DNA of 29,352 nt from NCBI GenBank assembly GCA_905236265.1, contig CAJOOV010000051.1, positions 1 through 29,352 of the forward strand, read 5' to 3'. A model generated the notes under the pieces. The model saw only the letters and a list, made by a program, of their open reading frames with translations, ran no database searches and had not been told where the DNA came from. Each line of letters opens with the position of its first letter. Position 1 is the first letter of the stretch. The position numbers and the translations under genes are program-made. Origin of the DNA: an uncultured Oscillospiraceae bacterium (GTDB taxonomy: Bacteria > Bacillota > Clostridia > Oscillospirales > Oscillospiraceae). Positions 15,890 through 23,152 of this stretch are shown piece by piece.

Positions 15890-15918
15890 TTGACAGGACG
15901 GGGTATTTCGTGTAGTAT
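15890..15918 (+). promoter_or_regulatory. Promoter of the sdpRI operon
   Basis: A perfect TTGACA (15890-15895) is followed after 17 nt by TAGTAT (15913-15918). It is flanked on both sides by palindromes; the downstream one begins one base after the -10, where a bound repressor would block transcription. Confidence 0.65.
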
Positions 15919-15942
15919 CTAATTAGAAGAAATTCTAATTAG
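15919..15942. promoter_or_regulatory. Operator candidate 2 (at the sdpR transcription start)
   Basis: CTAATTAGAA (15919-15928) and TTCTAATTAG (15933-15942) form a perfect 10+10 palindrome with a 4-nt centre, covering the expected transcription start. ArsR-family repressors commonly bind such sites; autorepression by SdpR is the expected arrangement. Confidence 0.7.
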
Positions 15943-15966
15943 CGTCACCGGAAAGGAGTGAGGAGC

Positions 15967-16233
15967 ATGGGTTTTGGGGAGACCTTCAAGGCGCTGTCTG
16001 ACCCGGTGCGCCGGGAAATACTCACCCGGCTGAAGCAGGGGCGCATGAGTGCCGGGGAGATCGCCGCCTGCTTTGACATGACCGCCCCGACGATTTCCTA
16101 CCACCTGAAGACACTGAAAAACGCAGACCTCATCTATGAGAGCCGGGAAAAAAACTTCATCTACTACCAGCTCAATACCTCCGTGCTGGAGGATGCCATG
16201 CTGTGGCTGGCGGATTTGAAAGGAGATGTGTGA
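15967..16233 (+). CDS. sdpR: SdpR-like ArsR-family autorepressor
   Basis: An 88-residue winged-helix regulator of the ArsR family. The fold is visible in order: FKALSDPVRREILTRL, the helix-turn-helix SAGEIAACFDMTAPTISYHLKTLKNADLI, and the wing ESREKNFIYYQLN. No metal-binding cysteine pair (CxC) is present in the recognition helix, which separates it from ArsR/SmtB metal sensors and fits SdpR. In Bacillus, SdpR represses its own operon with sdpI and is released when SdpI binds it at the membrane in the presence of SDP toxin. The ATG at 15967 is preceded by repeated AGGAG; a GTG at 15958 is an upstream alternative. The gene ends one base before sdpI. Confidence 0.85.
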   Translation: MGFGETFKALSDPVRREILTRLKQGRMSAGEIAACFDMTAPTISYHLKTLKNADLIYESREKNFIYYQLNTSVLEDAMLWLADLKGDV

Positions 16234-16234
16234 C

Positions 16235-16882
16235 ATGAAACGCAGACTGCCTCTGATTCTATTCACTTCCATGCTGATTCTGCTGCCCTCCGTTGTGTCC
16301 GGGCTTTACTTCTGGGACGCACTGCCCGACCCGATGGCCACCCATTTCGGCTTTGACAATGCCCCCAACGGCTACAGCAGCAAGGCCTTCACCGTCTTTG
16401 GCATTCCGGCGCTGATGACGGCGCTGCATCTGCTTTGTATCTGGGGCACCTCAAAGGACAGAGGAAATCAGGGGAAAAACAGCAAAATCCAGAGCCTTCT
16501 GCTGTGGCTCATCCCCATCATCTCTCTGTTTACCACATGGATCATTTACAGCGCAAATCTGAATCCGGATTTGGACGTGACAACGCCCATGATGCTGTTG
16601 TTTGCCATTGTGTTCCTGCTTGCGGGGAACTGGATGCCCAAGGTGCGCAAGAATTACATCATCGGCATACGTCTGCCATGGACGCTGTCAGCCAGCGGTG
16701 AGGAATGGGACAAGACCCACCGCTTTGCCGGGCGGGTGTGGGTGGCCTGCAGCCTGATTCTGCTGGTAGATGCCTTTGCGGGCATTGCCCGGAATTGGGT
16801 GCTGCTGGGGTCTTTGATTGTGATAGCGGCTGTACCTATTGTATACTCCTATTTCGTGTGCCGAAAGGACACCGGAAACTGA
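16235..16882 (+). CDS. sdpI: SdpI-family membrane immunity protein
   Basis: A 215-residue polytopic membrane protein of the SdpI/YhfL family (DUF1648 plus SdpI domain). Six hydrophobic helices are visible near 5-27, 53-71, 86-107, 117-132, 165-185 and 187-208. The family signatures are ALPDPMATHFGFDNAPNGY (29-47) and KNYIIGIRLPWTLSASGEEWDKTHRFAG (139-166). In Bacillus SdpI protects from the SDP cannibalism toxin and sequesters SdpR. AGGAGA lies 8 nt before ATG 16235, which I prefer over an ATG at 16226 inside that site. No sdpABC toxin genes are in the window, so it may defend against foreign toxin or have another envelope role. A strong terminator follows. Confidence 0.85.
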   Translation: MKRRLPLILFTSMLILLPSVVSGLYFWDALPDPMATHFGFDNAPNGYSSKAFTVFGIPALMTALHLLCIWGTSKDRGNQGKNSKIQSLLLWLIPIISLFTTWIIYSANLNPDLDVTTPMMLLFAIVFLLAGNWMPKVRKNYIIGIRLPWTLSASGEEWDKTHRFAGRVWVACSLILLVDAFAGIARNWVLLGSLIVIAAVPIVYSYFVCRKDTGN

Positions 16883-16885
16883 AAG

Positions 16886-16925
16886 AACCTGCAGGCGGGA
16901 GGGCTTCTCCTGCCTGCAGGTTTTT
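16886..16925 (+). terminator. Strong intrinsic terminator after sdpI
   Basis: A stem of about 14-15 bp (arms AACCTGCAGGC and GCCTGCAGGTT, extended by GGGAG/CTCCT with a wobble) is followed by five T (16921-16925). It starts four bases after the sdpI stop. On the minus strand the run GGTTCTTTC lets it serve also as terminator of the aminotransferase gene that ends 13 nt away. Confidence 0.9.
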
Positions 16926-16937
16926 GCTGCAGAGGGT

Positions 16938-18122
16938 TCAGATGTTTGGTTTTCTGCGCAGAAAGCCGCTTTTGTCCACGGCTGCAATCATCTCTCTCAG
17001 CTCCTCCGGGGGCAGCACCAGCGCAAAGCGCACATAGCCCTCCCCCAGCGAGCCAAAGGCGGCGCCGGGCGTACACAAAAGCCCCGTCTCCTCCAGCAGG
17101 TCAAAGCAGAACCGGGAGGAGTCGGTAAACCCGGACGGCAATGGCGCCCATGCAAACATACTGCCCTCACTGTCGGGACAGCTCCAGCCGATGGAGCGAA
17201 GGCCGCCGCACAGGGCATCCCTGCGCCTCTGGTACTCCTGTCTCCTCCATGCCACGCCCTCCTGACTGCCGTTCAGGGCGGCTGCGGCAGCGATTTGCAC
17301 CGGGCGGAAAATGCCGTAGTCGATCTGGCTGCGCAGGGTCTTAAACTTCTGAACAATTTCCCGGTTCCCCAGCACAAAGGAGATTCTGGCACCGGTGAGA
17401 CAGTAGCTTTTGGAAAGGGAGTTAAACTCCACCCCCACCTCCATCGCCCCCGGCACGGACAGGAAGGACATGCCCTCCCTGCCATCGAAGACGATCTCCG
17501 AGTAGGCGTTGTCGTGGAGGATGATGATATTGTTCCGCCTTGCAAAGGCAACCAGCTTTTCATAGAAGCTGCGGGGCGCCGTTTTGCACACCGGATTCAG
17601 GGGATAGGAGACCACCATCACCTTTGCCTGCCGGGCAGTCTCCGGGGGAATGGCATCCAGATCAGGCAGATAGCCGTTCTCCTCCGTCAGGTCATAGGTC
17701 ACCAGCCTTGCCCCGCACAGCTCCGGCCCCACAGAGAAGATGGGGTATCCGGGATTTGGCACCAGCACGATGTCTCCGGGGTCGCACAACGCCCATGCAA
17801 TATGGGCAATGCCCTCCTGAGAGCCGTAGATGCTGGTCAGCTCCTCCCCGGTCAACCTCACGCCGTAGCGGCGCTCATACCAGAGCTGAACCGCCTGCAC
17901 CAGCTCAGGGAGGTCGGTGACAGCATAGGTATAGTTAAAGGGGTCTTGACATGCCTGCGTCATGGCCTGCATGACATGGTCATCCGGGGGAAAGTCAGGC
18001 GTGCCGATGCTCAGGTTCCAGACCTTCCTGCCTGCGGCCTCCATCTCCAGCTTCCGGTCGTTCAACACGTTAAAGATTCCCGGCTGAAACGCCTCCATCC
18101 GGGCGGCAAAGTGAAGCTCCAT
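16938..18122 (-). CDS. Class I/II PLP-dependent aminotransferase (LL-DAP aminotransferase-like)
   Basis: A 394-residue fold-type I aminotransferase. The PLP lysine is K238 in FNSLSKSYCLTGARISF; the cofactor aspartate and tyrosine are D204 and Y207 in HDNAYSEIVFDG, and N176 sits in SYPLNPVCKTAP, an unusual form of the usual N-P-T-G/A loop. Overall shape and the N-terminal FQPGIFNVLNDRK stretch resemble LL-diaminopimelate/alanine-type aminotransferases of Clostridia, so amino-acid or diaminopimelate synthesis is possible, but substrate cannot be fixed. GGAGAT precedes the ATG at 18122, 16 nt after the ligA stop, so the two form an operon. It ends at a shared terminator facing sdpI. Confidence 0.85.
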   Translation of the reverse strand: MELHFAARMEAFQPGIFNVLNDRKLEMEAAGRKVWNLSIGTPDFPPDDHVMQAMTQACQDPFNYTYAVTDLPELVQAVQLWYERRYGVRLTGEELTSIYGSQEGIAHIAWALCDPGDIVLVPNPGYPIFSVGPELCGARLVTYDLTEENGYLPDLDAIPPETARQAKVMVVSYPLNPVCKTAPRSFYEKLVAFARRNNIIILHDNAYSEIVFDGREGMSFLSVPGAMEVGVEFNSLSKSYCLTGARISFVLGNREIVQKFKTLRSQIDYGIFRPVQIAAAAALNGSQEGVAWRRQEYQRRRDALCGGLRSIGWSCPDSEGSMFAWAPLPSGFTDSSRFCFDLLEETGLLCTPGAAFGSLGEGYVRFALVLPPEELREMIAAVDKSGFLRRKPNI

Positions 18123-18138
18123 CTCAATCTCCTATCTG

Positions 18139-20127
18139 TCAGGGCATCTCCCGCTCTCCGTTGAGCAGTGAGATCAAATCCTCCTCGCTGAGTACGGGAA
18201 TGCCCAGCTCGTTTGCCTTGGTCAGCTTGCTGCCTGCGGCCTCCCCGGCCACCACAAACCCCGTCTTTTTGGACACGGAGCCAGAGACCTTTGCCCCCTG
18301 CTCCTCCAGCAGCTTTTTCACCTCCGAGCGGGGTCGGCTCAGGGTTCCGGTGAGCACCACGGTTTTGCCAGCAAGCAGCGTGCCCGCAGGCGTTTCGGTG
18401 CTGTCAAAGGATACGCCTGCATTGCGCAGCTCCTCCACCAGATGCCGGGACTGAGGCGCTGCAAACCAGTCCTTCAGGCTCTTGGCAGTGATGCCGCCGA
18501 TGTCCTCCACAGCGGTCAGCTCCTCCTCGCTTGCCTCCATGAGGGCATCCAGTGTGGGGAAGGTGCGGCTGAGACTGCGGGCGGCGCTGACGCCTACCTG
18601 ACGGATGCCGAAAGCGGTGAGCAGGCGGGTGAGTCCTCTGCTCTTGCTCTGCTCCACGGCGGAGCGCAGGTTTCCGGCGGATTTTTCCCCCAGTCCCTCC
18701 AATGCGGCAGCCTGCTCCCAGTCCATTGTGTATAAATCCGCAGGCCTGTTCACCAGTTTTTTCTCCACAAGCTGTTCGATAATGGAAGGCCCCAGCCCCT
18801 CAATGTCCATGGCCTCCCGGCTGGCAAAATGGGTGATGGTGCGCACAAGCTGGGCAGGGCACTCCGCTCCGGTACACCGCAGCGCCGAGCCGTCCTCATC
18901 CCGAACCACCGCCGCCCCGCACACCGGGCAGTGATTTGGCAGCAGATAGGGCTCGCTGCCGCTCTGACGCCGGGAGAGGTTCACGCTGACCACCTGCGGA
19001 ATGATCTCCCCCGCCTTTTGAACCACCACGGTGTCTCCGATGCGGATGTCCTTTTCCGTGATAAAGTCCTGATTGTGCAGGGTGGCATTGGTGACAGTGG
19101 TTCCCGCAAGGCGCACCGGGCGGATGACCGCCTTGGGGGTGAGAACACCTGTTCTGCCCACCTGAACCACAATATCCTCTATCACGCTTTCCTTCTGCTC
19201 CGGGGGGTACTTCCACGCCACTGCCCAGCGGGGGAATTTGGCAGTTGCGCCCAGCAGCTCCCGGTCAGGAAGGCTGTCCAGCTTGACCACAGCGCCGTCA
19301 ATATCAAAGGGGTAGCGCTCTCTGGACTCCCCCAGTGCGGCAATTGCCTGAGAAACGTCATTCAAATCGTCATAGACCGGATGGTCGATGACGGGAAAGC
19401 CCAGATCGGACAGGTAGTCCAGAGCGGCGCTGTCGGTATCGAAGGCCGGGCCGTCTGAGAGCTGGATATTAAAGATCACGCAGTCCAGCCTCCGGCTGGC
19501 TGCCACCTTCGGGTCAAGCTGGCGCAGGGAGCCTGCGGCGGCATTGCGGGGGTTGGCCATCAGCGGCCTGCCCTCCTCCTCGCGCCGGCGGTTCAGCTTT
19601 TCAAAGACGGTTCTGGCCATATAGCACTCCCCCCGGACGATGAGACGGCGGGGGGCGTTGTTCAGCTTCAGGGGGATAGAGCGCACGGTTTTCAGGTTTT
19701 CCGTCACGTCCTCTCCCACCTCGCCGTTGCCTCTGGTAGCGCCCCGGACAAACACGCCGTCCTCGTATTCCAGCGCAACGGAGAGCCCGTCCACCTTCGG
19801 TTCAAAGACCCATCGGGGCTTGGAAACGCTCTGGCACACTCTCTGGGCAAAGGCCGTCAGCTCCTGGGGCGCAAACACATCCTGAAGGGACTGCAGGGGA
19901 ACCTCATGTCTCACCTGCTGAAAGGTCTCCAGCGGCTGCCCCCCCACACGCTGGGTGGGGGAATCCGGCGTTACCAGCTCCGGAAACTGCTCTTCCAGCT
20001 CCTCCAGCTCCCGCAGGGTCTTATCGTACTCGAAATCCGGGACAGTGGGTGCGTCCAGATCGTAATACTGATGGCTCCACAGATTCAGTTTTTCCCGCAG
20101 GGCGTTGATTTGCGCTTGTGCTTCCAT
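18139..20127 (-). CDS. ligA: NAD-dependent DNA ligase
   Basis: A complete 662-residue LigA, which seals nicks during replication and repair using NAD. Domains in order are Ia with the YYDLDAPTVPDFEYD NAD-binding motif, the adenylation domain with nucleophile K111 in FEPKVDGLSVAL, the OB fold (VQVGRTGVLTPKAVIRPV), a Cys4 zinc finger at C400, C403, C418 and C423, helix-hairpin-helix repeats (about 440-575), and a C-terminal BRCT domain (about 588-662, LAGKTVVLTGTLSRPRSEVKKLLEEQGAKVSGSVSKKT). GGGTG precedes the ATG at 20127. It is transcribed divergently from yunB with only 53 nt between the two starts. Confidence 0.97.
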   Translation of the reverse strand: MEAQAQINALREKLNLWSHQYYDLDAPTVPDFEYDKTLRELEELEEQFPELVTPDSPTQRVGGQPLETFQQVRHEVPLQSLQDVFAPQELTAFAQRVCQSVSKPRWVFEPKVDGLSVALEYEDGVFVRGATRGNGEVGEDVTENLKTVRSIPLKLNNAPRRLIVRGECYMARTVFEKLNRRREEEGRPLMANPRNAAAGSLRQLDPKVAASRRLDCVIFNIQLSDGPAFDTDSAALDYLSDLGFPVIDHPVYDDLNDVSQAIAALGESRERYPFDIDGAVVKLDSLPDRELLGATAKFPRWAVAWKYPPEQKESVIEDIVVQVGRTGVLTPKAVIRPVRLAGTTVTNATLHNQDFITEKDIRIGDTVVVQKAGEIIPQVVSVNLSRRQSGSEPYLLPNHCPVCGAAVVRDEDGSALRCTGAECPAQLVRTITHFASREAMDIEGLGPSIIEQLVEKKLVNRPADLYTMDWEQAAALEGLGEKSAGNLRSAVEQSKSRGLTRLLTAFGIRQVGVSAARSLSRTFPTLDALMEASEEELTAVEDIGGITAKSLKDWFAAPQSRHLVEELRNAGVSFDSTETPAGTLLAGKTVVLTGTLSRPRSEVKKLLEEQGAKVSGSVSKKTGFVVAGEAAGSKLTKANELGIPVLSEEDLISLLNGEREMP

Positions 20128-20132
20128 GGTGT

Positions 20133-20161
20133 CACCCTTTCAATGTGGGGCGCATAACCTG
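20133..20161 (+). promoter_or_regulatory. Possible mother-cell sigma promoter of yunB
   Basis: CAC (20133-20135), 17 nt, then CATAACCTG (20153-20161) resemble a sigma-K site, with the same TG ending as the dpaA site; CATAACCT also partly fits a sigma-E -10 (CATACAnT). The gene is mother-cell (sigma-E) controlled in Bacillus. The proposed start of transcription would leave a very short leader, so this is a weak call. Confidence 0.3.
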
Positions 20162-20180
20162 AATACAGGGAGGTTGCGCC
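20149..20180 (+). other. Hairpin spanning the yunB ribosome binding site
   Basis: GGCGC (20149-20153) plus AACC (20156-20159) can pair with GGTT (20172-20175) plus GCGCC (20176-20180): 9 bp with a 2-nt bulge. The Shine-Dalgarno GGGAGG (20168-20173) lies in the loop and the start of the 3' arm, and the stem ends at the ATG. Confidence 0.4.
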
Positions 20181-20897
20181 ATGATGTGGAAACGTAAACA
20201 GATCCCACGGATGCCGGGTCACCGGCTTTCCGTCAAAAAACAGCTTTTATGCAGCTCTCTGGCAGGTCTGCTGCTCTCCTGCGCCTTGGTGAGCTGGATC
20301 AACTGCCAGCTGGATCCCATGGTGCTGGCGGTGTCCAAGGCACGCTTTTCCAACAAAATGGAGCTGATCCTCTGCAAAACGCTGGAGCAGGAGCAGCCAT
20401 TGTCCTATGACCAGCTCACCGAGCTGCACTATGACCCAAACGGCAGGCTCTCCGCCGTGACAACGGCCTGCGATCAGGGAAACCGCCTGAGAAGCGTCCT
20501 CATCACGGAAATGCTTCGCCAGCTGACAGAAGCGGAGGATGAGACGATCTGCGTGCCCGTGGGCAGCCTGTCCGGGCTGACCTTTCTCTCCGGTCTGGGC
20601 TGGGAGATTCCGGTGCGGCTGCTGGGCGTATCCAATGTGGATTCCGGGTTTGAGAGCCGGCTGACCTCCATCGGCATCAACCAGAGCCTGCACACCATTG
20701 AGCTGACCGTTCGGGCAGAGCTGATTCTGCTGCTGCCCGGCGGCCCCTGCTCCACCAGCGTCTCCACCGGTATCCCCCTGTCTGAGGCGGTGCTGATGGG
20801 CGAGGTGCCGGAGAGCTATACCTATTTCAGCCAGTTTGACAGCGTGGAGGAGGCCTCAGACGCCTACAACGACTGGGCAGCCCAGCCGGTAGACTGA
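20181..20897 (+). CDS. yunB: Sporulation protein YunB
   Basis: A 238-residue YunB-family protein, expressed in the mother cell in Bacillus and needed for full sporulation efficiency; its biochemical activity is unknown. One N-terminal membrane helix (about 22-40, LLCSSLAGLLLSCALVSWI) anchors an extracytoplasmic or forespore-facing domain. Family landmarks are the VLAVSKARFSNKMELILCKTL helix, ETICVPVGSLSGLTFLSGLGWEIPVRLLGV and the C-terminal HTIELTVRAELILLLPG strand pair. ATG 20181 has GGGAGG at good distance. It is divergent from ligA and its stop codon directly abuts the stop codon of the convergent PLP-enzyme gene, with no bases between them and no terminator. Confidence 0.88.
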   Translation: MMWKRKQIPRMPGHRLSVKKQLLCSSLAGLLLSCALVSWINCQLDPMVLAVSKARFSNKMELILCKTLEQEQPLSYDQLTELHYDPNGRLSAVTTACDQGNRLRSVLITEMLRQLTEAEDETICVPVGSLSGLTFLSGLGWEIPVRLLGVSNVDSGFESRLTSIGINQSLHTIELTVRAELILLLPGGPCSTSVSTGIPLSEAVLMGEVPESYTYFSQFDSVEEASDAYNDWAAQPVD

Positions 20898-22151
20898 TTA
20901 TTCCCGCAGCAGCTCCTCTGCAGCCAGCAGAATGCCTGTCTTTCCGGACTCATAGGTCAGCCCGCCCTGCAGATAGACGGTATACGGCTCCCGCATGGGG
21001 GCATCGGCGGACAGCTCAATAGAGGCGCCCTGAATGAACGCCCCGGCTGCCATAATGACAGGCACATCATAGCCCGGCATATCCCACGCCACAGGGGTCA
21101 CATAGCTGTCCACGGGAGAGCCGGACTGGATGCCCCTGCAGAAGCGCTCCACGCCCTGAGGGGTGTGCAGGGAGATCATCTGGATGATGTCATGGCGCTG
21201 CTGGTCGGAGCGGGGCTGGGCATCGTAGCCCAGCTTCTCCATCAGCCTTGCGGCAAACACGGCGGTCTTCACCGCCTGCGCCACCGTATGGGGGGCGAGA
21301 AACAGTCCCTGATAGAGCAGGCGGTTGTTTCCCAGCGTACTGCCGCACTCTCTTCCAATGCCCGGCACCGTGAGGCGGAAGGCGGCACGCTCTACCAGCT
21401 CATGTCTGCCTGCGATATAGCCCCCGGTGGGAGCAAGGCCGCCGCCGGGGTTTTTAATCAGGGAGCCGACAATGAGATCCGCCCCCACCTGAGAGGGCTC
21501 CGTCTCCTCTACAAACTCACCGTAGCAGTTATCCACCACGCAGACTGCGCCGGGATTGACGGATTTCACAATGCCGATCAGCTCACCGATCTCCGCCACG
21601 GAGAGGGAGGCTCTTGTGGAGTAGCCTCTGGAACGCTGGATCAGCACCGCCTTTACCCCTGCATCAGCGGCCATCTCCGCCAGTTTTTCCCGGTCAGGGG
21701 TATCCTCCGGGGAGATGGGCACCTCCCGGTATGCGATTCCGTAGCGCTTCAGGCTTAAGGGGTAGTCCCCGGTAATGCCGATGACCCCCTGCATGGTGTC
21801 ATAGGGAGCGCCCACGGCGCTGAGGAGCACATCCCCCGGCTCCAGAACGCCGTAGAGGCAGGCGGCAATGGCGTGGGTGCCGTTGACAAACTGGATGCGC
21901 ACAAGGGCATCCTCCGTCTGAAAGATGTCCGCATAGATTTTGTCCAGTGTGTCCCTGCCTAAATCGTCATAGCCGTAGCCCGTGGTGCCCGCAAAGCAGG
22001 ACTCCGCAACCCGTGCGGACTGAAAGGCGGCAAGCACCTTCCGGCTGTTGGCCTCGGCAATCCGGTCGATTTCGGCAAACTGCCCCTGTATCTCCTGCTG
22101 CGCCTGCTCGGCAAGGGCAAGGACACGGGAGGAGAGATGTAATTCACTCAT
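20898..22151 (-). CDS. ynbB: YnbB-like PLP enzyme (methionine gamma-lyase / aluminium-resistance family)
   Basis: A 417-residue fold-type I PLP enzyme of the YnbB family, annotated in databases as aluminium resistance protein or methionine gamma-lyase-like. The PLP lysine is K233 in VGSLIKNPGGGLAPTGGYIAG, and the cofactor-binding Asp is D207 in CVVDNCYGEFVEE; the N-terminus has the family's SCFAGTTGYGYDDLGRDTLDKIYA. True activity is unproven for most members. The ATG at 22151 overlaps the upstream M42 peptidase stop by four bases (ATGA), so it is the last gene of the murD operon. In Bacillus the relative lies near glnR-glnA, so the present linkage to peptidases is different. Confidence 0.85.
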   Translation of the reverse strand: MSELHLSSRVLALAEQAQQEIQGQFAEIDRIAEANSRKVLAAFQSARVAESCFAGTTGYGYDDLGRDTLDKIYADIFQTEDALVRIQFVNGTHAIAACLYGVLEPGDVLLSAVGAPYDTMQGVIGITGDYPLSLKRYGIAYREVPISPEDTPDREKLAEMAADAGVKAVLIQRSRGYSTRASLSVAEIGELIGIVKSVNPGAVCVVDNCYGEFVEETEPSQVGADLIVGSLIKNPGGGLAPTGGYIAGRHELVERAAFRLTVPGIGRECGSTLGNNRLLYQGLFLAPHTVAQAVKTAVFAARLMEKLGYDAQPRSDQQRHDIIQMISLHTPQGVERFCRGIQSGSPVDSYVTPVAWDMPGYDVPVIMAAGAFIQGASIELSADAPMREPYTVYLQGGLTYESGKTGILLAAEELLRE

Positions 22152-23152
22152 AGCACCGGCTGCTCCTTCTCGCAGAAGGCGGCCACCAGATTCACGCACG
22201 CCTCCACGTCATCCAAGTCCACCATCTCCACAGAGGCATGGGTATAGCGGCAGGGAATGGAGATTCCCCCTGTAATCACGCCGCCTCTTGTGGTGCGCAT
22301 GGGACCGGCATCTGTGCCGCCGCAGGTGATAATGTCGCTCTGCACGGGGATATTCCGCTCCTGCGCCGCCTCCCGCAGGGCAGTGACAATCTTATTGGAG
22401 CAGATCACGGAACGATCCATAATCTTAATGGCTGCGCCCTTGCCCACGCAGGCAGTGCCCTCGTGGAGGCTGCCCCGCACGTTGTCCACTGCAGTGACAT
22501 CCACCACAATGCCGTAATCCGGGTCAACAGAGAAGGCGGCAGGCTTTGCGCCTCTGGTGCCTACCTCCTCCTGTGTGGTAAAGACAAAATAGAGGTCGTT
22601 GGCGGGGTTCTTAATCTGGCACAGCGCCTGCAGCAGAACCAGACAGCCCGCCCGGTCGTCCAGATAGCAGCCGGAGACGGAGTTGCCCGCCATCTGGCGC
22701 AGGTGGTTGGTATACACGGCAGTGTCGCCGGGGCGGATGAGCTCCTTTGCCTGCTTCCCCGTGCGCACGCCCAGATCCAGATAGAGGTCTTTCACCTTGA
22801 TGTCCGGCAGCTTGTCCTCTCTGGCGACGCAGATGGCATTGGTGCCGTTCTGGAACCGGAAGGTCTGCTGTACCAGATCAATGGCCGTCAGTCCCCCCAC
22901 CGTGGCGAAGGAGACAAAGCCGTCGTCGTCGATATGGGTTGCCACAAGGCCGGTGGTGTCCATGTGGGCGGTAAACATAATCTTTGCGCCGCTGCCCTTG
23001 ATGTGGACGATGAGATTGCCCATCACGTCCTGACATACCTCGTCGGCATAGGGCTCCGCCTTGGAGCGGATCAGGGTGCGGATTTCGTTCTCATTCCCCG
23101 AAACCCCGTGGGCACGGGTGAGCTTTTGCAGATTCGTAAATGCGTTTGTCAT
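22148..23152 (-). CDS. M42-family zinc aminopeptidase, copy 1
   Basis: A 334-residue M42 metallopeptidase (TET/FrvX/YsdC type), a cytosolic enzyme that removes N-terminal residues from short peptides, usually as a large hollow oligomer. The dinuclear metal site is complete: H63 and D65 (FTAHMDTTGLV), D165 (YLDDRAG), catalytic E195 with ligand E196 (TTQEEVGTRG), D218 (VVDVT), and H305 (CRYTHAS). It differs from the other copies in HMDTTG where they have H(M/L)DEVG, which may affect the substrate pocket. Its ATG at 23152 overlaps the preceding copy's stop by four bases. It is the third M42 gene in transcription order; substrate preference is not deducible. Confidence 0.9.
   Translation of the reverse strand: MTNAFTNLQKLTRAHGVSGNENEIRTLIRSKAEPYADEVCQDVMGNLIVHIKGSGAKIMFTAHMDTTGLVATHIDDDGFVSFATVGGLTAIDLVQQTFRFQNGTNAICVAREDKLPDIKVKDLYLDLGVRTGKQAKELIRPGDTAVYTNHLRQMAGNSVSGCYLDDRAGCLVLLQALCQIKNPANDLYFVFTTQEEVGTRGAKPAAFSVDPDYGIVVDVTAVDNVRGSLHEGTACVGKGAAIKIMDRSVICSNKIVTALREAAQERNIPVQSDIITCGGTDAGPMRTTRGGVITGGISIPCRYTHASVEMVDLDDVEACVNLVAAFCEKEQPVL

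Noticed and set aside
16839..18164. 441-codon open frame on the plus strand
   Set aside because: Antisense to the aminotransferase gene and overlapping the sdpI terminator; composition is not protein-like.
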